From the NCBI GenBank assembly GCA_047495785.1, contig JBLDXI010000042.1, positions 186,001-250,000 of the forward strand: 64,000 bases of DNA. The letters run 5' to 3'. This stretch comes from Lepidodermella squamata (lineage: Eukaryota > Gastrotricha). The notes beneath the pieces were generated by a model. That model was not told the origin of the DNA. It made no database searches and saw nothing but the letters and a program-made list of their open reading frames with translations. The translations under genes and the position numbers were made by a program. This document shows, piece after piece, positions 43,592 through 55,900 of the stretch (its first letter is position 1; every line of letters starts with the position of its first letter).

Positions 43592-44294
43592 AAAATTCGA
43601 ACGGTATTTGCGAATTCAAATAATCACAAATTTGTAGGAGTTTTTGGTCTTCAGAAGATCAATGGACTTAGGCAGGATGATAAAAATCTAGCTGCGGCGT
43701 ATTTTCTGCTTCTCATCGCAGCTGGGGCAACTGTTTTGCTTAGTATCATTATCGAGCAATATATACTCATCATAATCGCTTGCTTCACATTCATCTATTG
43801 CGGCGTGACAAGCTGCGTTATATTCTTTTCGAAGGTGAGAATTTGAGTTTAAAAAATTCGAAAATTTTGCTATACGTTTTTGTATCAGTTTTCTAGTAAC
43901 CAGCCTGGGAGACCGGTGAGTATCATTCGAGTTTCTGCGCGTGATTCGAAAAGGAATCAGTCAGCTTCATCTCGGTCGCAGGCTAATCGATGAAACTGGA
44001 ATCTCAAATGAATTTTAGAAGCTTACAATTTTCCCATCGACCTTATTATATAAAATCCAACTATTGATACTTGGTTCGAACCTGGTTTATAGCATTTTTC
44101 TTGTACTATTTCATGATTTTTCCAGCTTGGATTGAAACCAAAGCTTCGATGATATGATACATGAGATATTCAAGAGATGAAAATGAGAGTGCAATTTTTT
44201 TCAGCTAATCTCGCTATCACCGTACCATCGGAAAGTACATCTTTGACAGCAGTTATCAGTCAATTATATTTGTCTCTCCCTCTCTCTCTACACT

Positions 44295-44619
44295 CTACAT
44301 CAAAGGAGAGTTGTTTTCCTACTCTTCGCAATAGCTTTGGAAAATATTCGCCACCGCCAAGGCAATGAAACGACTGATCATCCTTGCTATTTCCTATTTC
44401 ATAACCGGATGTCTTCAATCTTTGAGTGGGAATTTTCAACAAAGGTTCTTAATAAGGTAATACCCATGCATTGCATTAATATTATATTAGGAGAAAAGAC
44501 ACGAGCTAAAACCTAATATACAAAGAATACTTGAAAGAAAAATACAAAATGTAGCACGTAAACACACGGGCGAGAGGAAACTCTTGTTTGAAAGCTCAGT
44601 TTATTGTTCAATTTTCAAA
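44295..44619 (+). promoter_or_regulatory. Upstream region shared by the two plus-strand chimeric genes, copy 1
   Basis: 44295-44619 is closely similar to 52613-52912: CTACATCAAAGGAG, AACCGGATGTC, GAGTGGGAATTTTCAACAAA, GAGGAAACTCTTGTTTGAAA and so on. Both end at the ATG of a CCP-ankyrin gene, so the duplicated unit included the promoter. Core promoter elements cannot be assigned with certainty. Confidence 0.6.
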
Positions 44620-47315
44620 ATGCGTCTCTACATAGCATTTGTAATCGCTTTCGTTGGGCTGGCATCAGGACTGGTTGTTGCTCGAGATGATATTGATACT
44701 GTGGGTAAGTAACAGTTTAAAACATTGCAGCTAGCTTTGAACCAATTTTGTAATGTGGGCTGTTAAGACTGCGGTACTGTTCCCACAATCCGAAACGGCA
44801 ACGTATCTCCTGGTCTATCGAGTTTCGGAGCCACTCGAACCATATCATGCGACGAAAACTTCGAAATTCAAGGAAATGCTGCCATATCGTGCCTATCGTA
44901 CTCAACCTGGTCCCAGCCTGGTTCTTGCGTCTTCAGAGAGTCACCATATGTAAGTTGCTGCCACATATTCACATTGATGTCTGCTTCTAAGGTCTAAGGT
45001 TTTCATTTGGTTTTCGGGCAAGGATAAAATTCCCCTTTAATCCTTTCACGGCGGGAAGGACGATTTCGGAATTTCGACTTTGAACATTTCCAGGAAATCG
45101 AATTTGGTTAAATTTGAGGAATATTTCTTTCCGATGCTGGCTACAAAGTTTTGAGACAAGGACACCGTTATCTTGCATGGTCAGGGCATGCTAGCAATAT
45201 GAAAGTAGTAAACCTGATATTGAAATTTCGATTTTTTTCAACTTGAAATTTAATAGGTTTCTGATCATTTTCCACCATGGTCTCATTGACCTCTGTTTAA
45301 ATTTTTTCGAGTTGGAAATTAAGAATGACGAAGCTATTAAAATTCAATCAAACCGGCCGAATTCGTCCTATCCGCTCAGTCTTATTCAGGCGGATTCACG
45401 TGTGATTTTCGTGCAGCAAAACTGTCGCGTGGAAAAACTGGAAATGCTGACTTAATCTGAAATCTGAAATCTGAATGCTGAGCCTCTGGAACTTTTTAAA
45501 CTGAATGTTTTTGGTGATATAGCGATATAATTAAGGGAAAATCTCAGGGACTAATTTAGAATCTAAAATTCTAAAGCTAAAGGCACCTGACACCTGACAT
45601 TGAAATTAAGGGTGCTCCACAAATCGCCTCAAATCAGCTGGGCGGATAGGACTAGTTATCGATCAGTTTTTGTACCGCCATACCAGATATTGTATAATAT
45701 TTCTATGTTTTTCATTCAGATTCGCGCAGCATACAGGAGGCTGTGGAATGCAACAGCCGAGGCGGAAGACGTGGACCTGGTGAGACAACTGATTGCGGAG
45801 ATCGACAATGCCACTGGCGGCAACTTCAACCCGAACTGGCGCAACCCAGAGCTGTTTCCCTGCAAATCTCTATTATGGGATATGAAGAATACTCCCCTGC
45901 TTCACAGTGTCATGTGTGCTAATAGTACGCAATCAGACCAGCAAGTGCAAATAGCGCAACTGTTGATCGGGGATCAAGGTGCTGATGTGAATTCCAAGGA
46001 GGGTTCATACGGTTGGACGGCGTTGATAATTGCGGCTAGCGATGGGCGCGTCGACCTAGTTAGATTATTGCTGGATCGCAACGCTTCAATCGAAGCTGGG
46101 GATGACAATGACGAGACGGCGTTGATGAATGCGGCTGAGTATGGGCACACCGAAGTTGTTCGACTGCTGTTGGATCGCAATGCTTCAATCGAAGCTGCGG
46201 ATATGTGCGGATATGGCCGGACGGCTTTGATGTTCTCGGTTCTAAATGAGCACACCGAAGTAGTTCGACTGCTGCTGGATCGCAACGCTACAATCGACAC
46301 TGATGATAACTATGGCAAGACGGCTTTGATGCATGCGGCCATTTGGGGGCGTGTCGAGGCAATTCGGCTGCTGTTGGATCGCAATGCTAACATCGAGGCG
46401 AAAGATGACTATAACATGACGGCGTTGATGCTTGCGGCTGAGTATGGGCACACCGAAGTAGTTCGACTGCTGCTTGATCGTAATGCTTCAATCGAAGCTG
46501 AGGATGACGCTGGCCAGACGGCTTTGATGAGTGCGGCCATTTGGGGGCGTGCGGCCATTTTGGGGCGTATCGAGGCAATTCGGCTGCTGTTGGATCGCAA
46601 TGCTAACATCGAGGCGAAAGATGACTATAACATGACGGCGTTGATGCGTGCGGCTGATTTTGCGCGTGTCGAGGCAGTTAGACTGCTGCTTGATCGCCAT
46701 GCTGACATTGAGCTCAAGAGTAGCACTGTCATGATTCGTGCGACTGGTTTTACGAGTAACATGATGTCTCGAACGATGCTTGATTTCTTCGATTTGATGA
46801 TAAGGAAACGGGAAGACAATTGCTCGACCGCGTTGATTGATGCGGTAAGAAGAGAGCAGGTCGAAGTAGTTCGACTGCTGCTGGATCGCAATGCCGACAT
46901 TGAGGCCAAGAGTAGCAGTGGCATGACGGCGTTGATGTGGGCGGCTGGTTATGGGAGTGGAATTAATGTTCCAGCGATGGCGGATCGCAACAATTCTATA
47001 GGGACACAGGAAAGCAATTGCTCGACCGCGTTGATTGATGCGGCAAGAAGAAAGCAGGTCGAAGTAGTTCGACTGCTGCTAGATCGCAATGCCGACATCA
47101 ATGCTAAGGATGAGGATGGCTGGACGGCGTTGCTGTGGGCGACTGAGGAAGAACAACTAGATGTAGTTGGACTGTTGCTGGATAGAGGTGCAAAAACGGA
47201 TGTCAGAAGTTCAAGTGGCGTGACCGCGCTCGATTTAGCGATTTGCAAAAACAAAGCCGCCGTGGCCAATCTGCTGAGGTCGCGAGGAGCAAGTCGAGCG
47301 ACGTCGTCCTGCTGA
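44620..47315 (+). CDS. Secreted CCP - ankyrin-repeat protein, gene 3
   Basis: Exons 44620-44704, 44768-44949 and 45720-47315 join in phases 1 and 0 to 620 residues. Exon 1 encodes a signal peptide (MRLYIAFVIAFVGLASGLVV). Exon 2, 182 bp, encodes one CCP/sushi module with its four Cys (DCGTVPTIRNGNVSPG; TISC; AISC; TWSQPGSC). Exon 3 starts IRAAYRRLWNATAEAEDVDL and carries about 13 ankyrin repeats, two of them degenerate, ending RGASRATSSC. No transmembrane segment separates CCP from ankyrin repeats, so the array is predicted to be extracellular. The start of exon 3 holds the N-glycosylation sequons WNATAE and DNATGG. One repeat contains an 18-bp tandem duplication at about 46536-46571. Function unknown. 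Confidence 0.8.
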
Positions 47316-48817
47316 AAAAACCCACAGAGTTGGACGACGTTCAGCGGGAACTGAGATAGATTATCTGATTATCTGTATACTTGCAGTGAAAGTTGTCTAA
47401 ACCGGGCTCGGATCGCAAAATGGCCCATTTCAGACGAAGTCCGCACTATTTATACTATATGCATTAAATTCAATTGCCACACTTGTTACCTGAGCAGCCA
47501 TTAGCGATTTCTGAATATAACATTCACGATAGAAAACTGGTTAGCAATATTAACTCAAGCAATCGGGGGATTTTATATTATCCGAAAAAAATAAATATGT
47601 GGTAGAAAATAAATGTTCGTGAGCTGTAAATAACCTTAAACCTAACAGCAGCACAGTGAACAAATGAATCGCAGCAAGGAATCAATGAATCATGAATGAA
47701 TCATGAATGACTCGTAAGACTCGTAGACTGAAATCACGAGGAGTTATCAACCTTTTTTAGCCTCTTGTTTGGCCAATGCTATATACAGTGTGTCCGCGAA
47801 ATAACACGCAAAACTACTTTTAGACTTGTAAGGCTAGTCGCAGAAATTGCTCAAGGCGCGTGACTCTTTAGGCTAGTTTTCAAATGAAGCGAGTCTCACA
47901 CGTGCCACTATGAAAAAAAAAGATATGTTTTTTATGAATGCACACACAAGAAAATAAGAATTTAGATGATCAAATTATTTTTTCCAAACTATTATCGAGG
48001 GTGTTTAACAGAACTACTCTCAAAATGGAATATAAAAATAAATTCAAAGTTTCATTCCTTGATGCGTCCTGTAGTCAAATAATGTCCTGACGACATTCGA
48101 ATTAATTTTCATATCAAAAATAAGGAGAAACAACGGTAATGAGAAGCAGCCCGAGCGCCGAGATGAATGGAATTAAATTGAAATTAGAATTAAGCTTTTT
48201 TGTGAAAAGCTTACGGTGAGCCATGGTCACCTTCAACAAAAAGCAAAAAGCAACTACATATGCTACGGGGAATCCTTACCTCTCATCGAGCTGGTATGTT
48301 CTCCGTTTTCGTCTTCGGTGATCTCCTACGAGACTATAACGATTGATTTCAGATGACATCAAATTCTGTTAAATTAAATAAACTTTCACTTTCTAAAACA
48401 GTTCTGGTGACATTTAAGTATGTAAACGTACTAAGTATTCGATGCTGAACATTTTAAAATTAAAATTATCATTAAAATCGTACACAAAAAAATAATCTGC
48501 CAATAGAAGCTTAATTTACTGCCGAAAAAAGTCTTTGCTGCCAAAAAAGCATGGTCCTATTCAAAAGACCAACCCTTCGATTAACATTATGATGAATAAG
48601 CTTTAAAATGAGAAGAATCTAGCTAGACTGCTCAAATCTAAAGTTGAAGGAAAATTAATGATTTTTTATCTATATCGATGTTACTATTCACTTTGCTTGT
48701 TGTGATTTTGCGGCCTTCACTATCGCTTTGTTGGCTTTTTTGGTTTATACTGGTTCTGGACCGATCCATGTCGCTGTCACACTTTTCACTGAAATCAAAA
48801 CTGTGGCTAGTCTACCA
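47316..48817. other. Intergenic, no gene recognised
   Basis: The first 60 bp after the stop are similar to the 3' flank of gene 4 (CAGAGTTGGACG, ATCTGATTATCTGTATACTT). The rest is AT-rich with no supported feature. Confidence 0.45.
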
Positions 48818-50570
48818 AAAATATATATCGTTAGCAACGTTGAATAACTCGGATTTAGGCTTGTTTACATCAATTTCAAGGTGATAAGTGACAAGTAAAA
48901 AGTCTTTTGTTTTGCCTCTTCATTCACGTTAAGAAACCCGGCTTTTTACTTGTCGCCCGTGGTCTTGAAGGACTCAGCTAATATCATCGAACCTTTATTT
49001 TCTTTTCTCGTACCATTTTGACTTAAAGCGTCGGAAATACAAAAATTGCAAGAAAAGTAAATTATTCCATCGGAATGACTTATTTTGATTTATTTCATCG
49101 GAACACGCGACCATTTCACCTTAACATCATCTTAAACCGTCGGAACACCCTTCCATTCTAATGGCAGTAACACGAGTAGAATCTGACGTTGTAGACGAGG
49201 GGAACGAAACCGGGAAATTTTGGACCATTTCCCGTGCAACAATAGAAACAACTGTCAGCTAAATCTCGCTTCACTCACGAGGGCTGATCATTCCAGAAGC
49301 TAGGAGAAGTGCATACAATTTGACTTTATAGCATTGTTTCTATGTGTGAAACAGAAAAGCTTTGCCGCCATGTCTAGTGGAGCTCTTAAATCAAATTCAT
49401 TCGATGCGATGAAAACGGGTGCGGTGGATTTTCGGAATTTGAGAAAGTTGATGCTACCTCATCCTCCGATGACGGCTATGATAGATGGCGCGTGTTACAC
49501 GTGACGCTTTATCAATGAATTAGTACCAGCAACACCCTATTTTTGAGTTGCTGCGGCTAGAAATAGGGCCGAAATCGCTTTATTGCTATCGAACACATTT
49601 TTTTGCGCTGTTATCATGTTTTGCTTTCATACGAAGATTAATGCGCGGACAAGGTTTTGGATATTCCGACGGTTGTTAGACATCTTATTTACCTCTGCGC
49701 ACGGTGCAGGTTGCACGACCTACACTACTGCTCGTTCAGTTCGCATATTGTCAAGCACAGATTTAATTCCGACGGTGTTAAGACATTCTATTATTAGTGC
49801 GATATACTAACGCCTACAGGGTGGCCAAAAAGGCCGCAGAAAAGGCGAAACTGAGGAGTTCCATCGTGAAATGAATGCTTAAAATTGTCAATTTCTTGAA
49901 ACTCCTCATTAAATTGATGCGAATCAAATTCGCCTTTTGCGGATTTATTGGCCACCCTGTATATAGGGTCCCCGCGTGAAATTATAATGATCGCTCAGAA
50001 ATTTGAATGCTCTTAAAAACTTTCAGCTTCAATTTTTCACGCAGAAAGCCGTGAGCCGTGAGCCGTGAGCACGGTGCAAGAAATAAGAAACGAGAACAAA
50101 AAAAAAGAAGCTTCTCCATCTCGGGGAAAATTACACATTTACGACATAAAAATGTTGAAGATGCACCACTGCGTCCGGCTTGACATGACACGAGGCCGTG
50201 GTCACGGTCGAGGTCGGGAGCTTTGGCTTTGTGAAGAACCGTGGTTTCTCGCGGCCGTGGCGGGGGTCATCTTCCAGGGCGAGGCCGATAATTTATGAAT
50301 AAGTGCAATATAACGCTTGTCTCATTTCATCGAACATTTGAAATAATATAAGGTGTCTTAACCCATCGGAAACTGATATTAAGTAAAACGTTGAATTTTC
50401 CGATGGTTTTGTTGAAAATACGAAAAGTAAATATTCCGATGGTTCCGACGCTTTAAGTTAAAATGGTTCGAGAAAAGTAAATAAAGGTTCGCTGGTTTCA
50501 TTTTACTTCGTCTTGAAATGGATGTAAACAAGCCTAAATCCGAGTTATTCAACGTCGCTAACGATATTTT
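48818..50570. mobile_element. Fold-back (long inverted repeat) element
   Basis: Arms of roughly 230-330 bp (about 48818-49150 and 50345-50570) are imperfect inverted copies. Shared blocks include ATCGTTAGC, GTTGAATAACTCGGATTTAG, CTTGTTTACATC, AAGCGTCGGAA and ATCGGAA. The centre carries a small ORF (MSSGALKSNSF, 49369-49503, unassigned) and a nested 147-bp MITE. Long inverted arms suggest a MULE- or fold-back-type element. Confidence 0.65.
49815..49961. mobile_element. 147-bp mariner-type MITE nested in the fold-back element
   Basis: TA-CAGGGTGGCCAAAAA at the left and its inverted counterpart TTGGCCACCCTG-TA at the right, with further inverted similarity (AAGGCGAA / TTCGCCTTTT; AACTCCTCA). 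A TA dinucleotide at each edge fits a Tc1/mariner target duplication. No coding capacity. Confidence 0.85.
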
Positions 50571-51894
50571 CTTAAAGCTTAGGACTTAAGCTATCAAAAA
50601 ATGAAAAGAGTTTGGTTCATATCGCCCATTTGACATGGATTACAGTGTCTGATCAGTGTCAAAAGCCATAAAATACATTCATTACCATCATTGCCATAGA
50701 AGTGGAATACGACGACGAAGAAGACGCAAAAAATAAGAGCAACCATTCACGTGGACAAGTGCGAGCTAAAAATAGGTCGGCAAATGAATTTAGTGCCGTT
50801 GCAATTTCTAATGGGAAAAGCGTAGCAGTTATAAAACAAAGAAAATAGAACAAAGAAAACAAAGAACCACTAAAATCATTCTCAGGATATCCAAGTGTTG
50901 TTGCAAATCCTTATCTATCATTTCTCTACCAAGAAAAAACATAAAAATAAGTATAAAATACCCAGGAACGGGATTTTCTGGTTTTTGGCTATTTTTATTG
51001 TCTTTTTAGCCGTCCGAAGGTGTACGGTAGTTCTGAATAATTTTTTTGAAGATCAGGTCGCATATTCTAGGAAAGTTTTTGCTCTCAAGCAATCGTTATG
51101 ACCTCTAATCATTATAAAAATTCCTATTAGTGCCGGCTAAACCAATTAAGGGAGGTTTCCAGGAATTTTAGTGGTACCTATTTTGTTCTCTGTCGGTGAC
51201 ACTCATTTTTGCAGGTCATCATTTGGCAGTGACCGCTCGATCAGGAAATGAATAATTTTTAATTTGTAACAAGCATAGCCTTTCTTCTGACATCTTATTT
51301 AGACCATAATGTCTGATATCTGATTAAGGAAATTCATTAGAAAATTTTGTTATAAACACGTTGGACAACGATTCTCTGTCGGTGACGACCCACTTTACCC
51401 CACCCAGTTTGTAATTGGCGATGGATTCATACTTAGAATCGCCTTAGAAATGAAGTATAGCAGGAGACTGTTCGATTAAAGTTATTTTTATTGAGGTGAT
51501 AAACTTTTCAAAGACATTGGAACGTTTCGAACATGAACTTTTTTTACGAATCTCTGTCGGTGACGCGTGGATCAGTCCTTCTCTCGTTTATTTTTAGCCT
51601 TGATAATTCGTCGGCTTTATTGATGAGTTTGATAATAAACTACCGTGGTGGTCTCAAATTGGCTTCTTCATTATTTGGAAATCCCACGGTCAAACAACCG
51701 ATGGTATTAACCATCAACGAAGTGGTGTTTTTTGCTCTTGAATTTGTATTTAAAATTCTTTTTAAAAAATTTGTAACCAATGCTATATTTTATGCATTAT
51801 TCGGAGGAGCTAAAATTTACATTTCAAATTTCTTATATAAATAGGTAAACAAATGCATTTTTTTTATTTATGTATAATATTCAGCCCCCTTTCG
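50571..51894. other. Intergenic with three spaced copies of TCTCTGTCGGTGAC
   Basis: The 14-mer TCTCTGTCGGTGAC occurs at 51187, 51373 and 51551 (spacings 186 and 178 bp), with little similarity between. No gene is recognised; the 103-codon frame at 51533 has no family features. Confidence 0.45.
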
Positions 51895-52370
51895 GGTGGT
51901 GTCAAAAGGTAAGGCCTAGAACATTTATAGAATGTTTGAACGATTCAGGGTCTGTTGCCCACGGGAAGACGGATTTAGGTAGCTGGTTCCACTTTTGTAT
52001 TATCGCTGCCATGCGCAAGAACGGGTCGATGTCGCGGACCGAGCTCGGCGTGTTGAGTCTGATTTAATAGCTGTGTTCGCGTTCAGCGTTCCGCAGTCTG
52101 CCTGGTCTTCGTGCCACTCTAACAAACCTCGCCCTGATTTGCTGAGTACCACGTCGAGCTACAATTATTTTATATAGGTAGCACATCACGCCGACGAATC
52201 GGCGTTTAGCAAGAGGCTGAAGTGTCACCCCTGTTGCTCTGACAAATCGGTCTTGAACTTGGTCGAGCATTTTTCCGAGCAATATCCGTACTCCCGTATC
52301 CCCGCTACTTCTCACACTGGTCTCGCGTGTCATTCCAAGATATTTCTGCAAATTTCATAGAAAGCATCGT
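51895..52370 (-). mobile_element. LINE 3'-end remnant (reverse transcriptase C-terminus)
   Basis: On the minus strand, GKMLDQVQDRFVRATGVTLQ, KRRFVGVMCYLYKIIVARRG, then after an in-frame TAA SSVRDIDPFLRMAAIIQKWN, QLPKSVFPWATDPESFKHSI. The WN-x-LP ... FK ending is characteristic of LINE ORF2 C-termini. 5' truncated at about 52370 and inactivated. Confidence 0.75.
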
Positions 52371-52612
52371 TCCACCTAATCGGAACCAGAGTTTGATAGT
52401 TCGACTCCAGCACTCATCACTTATTTTTTTTTTAATTTCTCAGTTGCTTCGATCTTCTGGAAGTTTTTCATAGTTACGAAATGCGGAAATGCCGATATGA
52501 CGAGACTGCCACACTTGCATAGACTTGAAAGTTTAGTGTTCCGACTTCACGCTTAGATCACGTGGGCACCTTTGACCTCCAAAACAGTAGTATAATGCTA
52601 CCCTACATCAAA

Positions 52613-52912
52613 GGAGCGGTTGTTTTCCTCCTCTTCGCAATAATCGCCACCGTCAAGACACTGAAACGACTGATCCTCCTTGCTATTTCATAACCGGATG
52701 TCCTCAATCTATGAGTGGGAATTTTCAACAAAGGATCTGAATAAGATATTACCCACGCATTGCATTCATATTACAATAGGAGAAAATACATGAGTTGAAA
52801 CCTAATATATGAAAAGTACTTGAACGAAAAAAACAACACGTAGCACGTAAATGCGCACACAGGCAAGAGGAAACTCTTGTTTGAAAGCTCAGTTTCTTGT
52901 TAAATTTTCAAA
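52613..52912 (+). promoter_or_regulatory. Upstream region shared by the two plus-strand chimeric genes, copy 2
   Basis: Counterpart of 44295-44619. A short deletion removes part of the CTTTGGAAAATATTCG stretch, and the MRLY ATG follows at 52913. Confidence 0.6.
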
Positions 52913-55900
52913 ATGCGTCTCTACTTAGCATTTGCATTCGCTTTCGTTGGGCTGGCATCTGGACTGGTTGCTGCCCAAGATGATACTATTGATAATGTGG
53001 GTAAGTAACAGTTTTAAACATTGCAGCTAGCTTTTAACCACTTTATGAATGCGGGCTGTTAAGACTGCGGTACTGTTCCCACAATCCGAAACGGCAACGT
53101 ATCTCCTGGTCTATCGAGCTTCGGAGCCACTCGAACCATATCATGCAACGAAAACTTCGAAATTCAAGGAAATGCTGCCATATTGTGCATATCGTACGCA
53201 ACCTGGTCGCAGCCTGGTTCTTGCGTTTTCAAGGAGTCACCAACTGTAAATTGCTGCCACATATTCATAATCCCATCGATATCTGCTTCTAATTGGGTGT
53301 TTTAGTTTGGTTTTCGGGCAAAGATAAAATTGCTCCTTAAGTTGTACGGTGAATGAGGGGTGCCGTACCACCAGTTCGGCAGGCCGAAGTGGAGAAGCCC
53401 CAAAACAACCACAGTGGTACCCTTTGGTCTGATTGCATAAGACGTACTATTGGACGCCGCGGCTTGCGGAAAATCAGAAAAAGCGTAATAGTTTTAATGA
53501 GGTCCAAAGTCCAGCTCAACCAATAAATCATCGCATTACATTTTTTGCAATCAATTATTAAAAAATTTTAAATATCGATATTCGTGGACATAAAATTAAG
53601 CCGCGTAGCAACCGAGCGGTCATGTAATGGGAGCTTCGAAGCTGCGGCGTCCTATAGTACGTCTCATGGCTGATTGCTGCCAGCTGGTTGTATAGTGCAA
53701 TGAGACGTAGCTAGGACGCCGCAGCTGGGTTGTTTACGAGAAAAAAGTGTTGTCAGAGATAATTAGGGTCAAAGGTCACTTTTTGAAAATAATGAGATAA
53801 ATCACCTCATTAAATTTTCGCGCTCTTTTAATCCTTATTTTATGTTGTCCAAAATAAGGTTAAAAGTGCCCTTGATTCGGGCGCGATCAATCGATAATTA
53901 ATTGCATTGGAACACATTGTAAAAAATGATATCAACACCTGCTTCGAGCCATTAATTTTCAAAATTATCTATTAATAATGCATGAAACTAAAATCAATAG
54001 ATGTAATGAAGAAGCTTGAATTTGAATTTACTTGAATTTACTTGAATGTGAAATGTGAATCTAACTTGAACTAGAGAATAATTGAAAAAATTGATCAAAA
54101 ATTACAAATAAAAAAAAATAAAAATCGATAGGATAACTGAGAAAAACTGAGAGCTGAAAAAATCTAAAAATTGAGATGCTGATCACATCCAGCCCATTTT
54201 TTCATTCCAGTTTGAACTGCCAGTAATTTATCAGACCGCAAATAGGCAATCAAGTTCCCGGTGAAAGTCCTCTAGCCGAAAACTTCGAAAATTTCGACTG
54301 AAAAACATTTCCTGCTCGATTGTTTAAGAGATGAAATTATCTTACGTCATTACGCAACGCAACAGCTGCAGCATAATCGCGACGTGAAAAAGAAAAACAA
54401 CTCAATGGAAAATATCTGCATACGGCTTGTTTGAGTTGCTTTTTGTCTTAAGAAAGTAGTTCGCAGAGCTCTACATCACATGGTTTGAGTTCTCTCGATC
54501 TTGGTTCCTACTTGGAACCTGATTCTAGCTTCGTAACCATCGACGCCTACGATTTTTAAACCTTTTGAATTTTCAACTTAATATTTTTTGAATTTCAGGG
54601 ATTAATAAAATAATTATTTTTATTAAACCCTGAAAATTTAACTTTTACAAAAGGCAAATTATTCAGAATATTCAAGCATGCATAACGCCAACACGTCACT
54701 TTGTATGGCGGGATTCAAGCTTCGGCGTCCTAGCTACGTCTCATGGTGGTAGTGCGTACTGCGTCGCGTGACATCCCAGTGTAATATCAGATGTGTAATG
54801 TCCATAGACATAATATCAGTATAGACTGACTACTCACGAGAAAAGGGGTGTAACGCCATGGGCGCCAGATGGTCTGCTGATTCATCAATTTCTTGGAGGC
54901 CAAAAATCGAAAAATTCAAATCTTCCTCCATCGAATCCTTGGCGATGAAAGTTCGCATCAGAAAGAACCAAATGTCATCTGATAGATCTCTTCAAGAGGA
55001 ACACGGCAGTATTTTTTTGAAAATTTTAATAATGAAAGAAATGGTCAAAAATTGGGAAAGAATTTTTCGCATTCGGAAATAAACCGTGAAAACTGATTCC
55101 AAGAAAGCTAAATTGAAGGACTTTTTCAGGAGAGTAGATTCTTCATTCCAAGACCTACCTTTTGATACTTGGAGCGAACTTGAATGATTTTTTCCTGATT
55201 ATCTGCGATTTTCGAAAACCTCCAACAATGATGTTTGTATTGATTTTTAAGAATGACCCTGCTTTGAACGTCTTCCAACTGCGCCATTTGTGTGCGTCAC
55301 ACGTGCTTTGCTCAAAGGTTCAGGATTGAATCATCCAACCAGTCGGTGGTTTTACTTTGTTTTTTCCCGACGGAATTATTGAAAATTCCTAGAAAATCAG
55401 GAAAAAATCATCCAAGTTCGCTCCAAGTATCAAAAGGTAGCTCTTGGAATGAAGAATCTACTCTCCTGAAAAAGTCCTTCAATTTAACTTTCTTCGAAGC
55501 AGTTGCTATGATTTTTTTCTGAATATGAAAACTGCTATCCTAATTTTTTAGCAGTTCCTTTATCATTAAAATTATAGAAAAAATATCACCGTGTTCCTCT
55601 TGATAAGACCTATTCGATGACACTTGGTTCTTTCTGATGCGACCTTTCATCGCCAAGAATTCGATGGAGGAAGATTTGAATTTTTCGATTTTTGGCCTCC
55701 AAGAAATTGATGAATCAGCAGACCATCTGGCGCCCATGGCGTTACACCCCTTTTCTCGTGAGTAGTCAGTCTATACTGATATTATGTCTATGGTAATGTC
55801 ATTTTCTATGTTTTTCATTTTCAGATTAGCGCAGCATACGAGAGGCTGTGGAATGCAACAGCCGAGGCGGAAGACGTGGCGCTGGTAAGACAACTGATTG

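Larger units (their letters stand above)
40956..43993 (+). pseudogene. GABA-B-like class C receptor pseudogene, interrupted by a LINE
   Basis: Fragments in order match a GABBR-type receptor. The ligand-binding lobes start mid-lobe 1 (RIFISDADRASGKACW, GMFGPNYVSMFWYW; then LATYDVTIFAGLLLNKTEQI; GYYNFDNRTKLN). Then TM1 (ITPVLMIFLAVFGGLRLF), TM2-TM3 (LLHFGNLIMVSSVLAL; YCQAMAILLMNGFFTSLLAI), TM4 (MALLAFLWIFASCSFVV), TM5 (VISLVFFALLILITGIAALR), and after the LINE TM6-TM7 (AAAYFLLLIAAGATVLLSII; IIIACFTFIYCGVTSC). The last exon is 43889-43993. The frame changes near 41.35, 41.47, 42.09, 42.3 and 42.41 kb without convincing introns, and the N-terminal half-lobe is missing. Dead gene, or a gene with assembly indels. 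Confidence 0.7.

Noticed and set aside
49369-49503. Short ORF MSSGALKSNSFDAMKTG inside the fold-back element
   Set aside because: Looks codon-like, but is 44 codons, ends without an obvious splice continuation and matches nothing I recognise.
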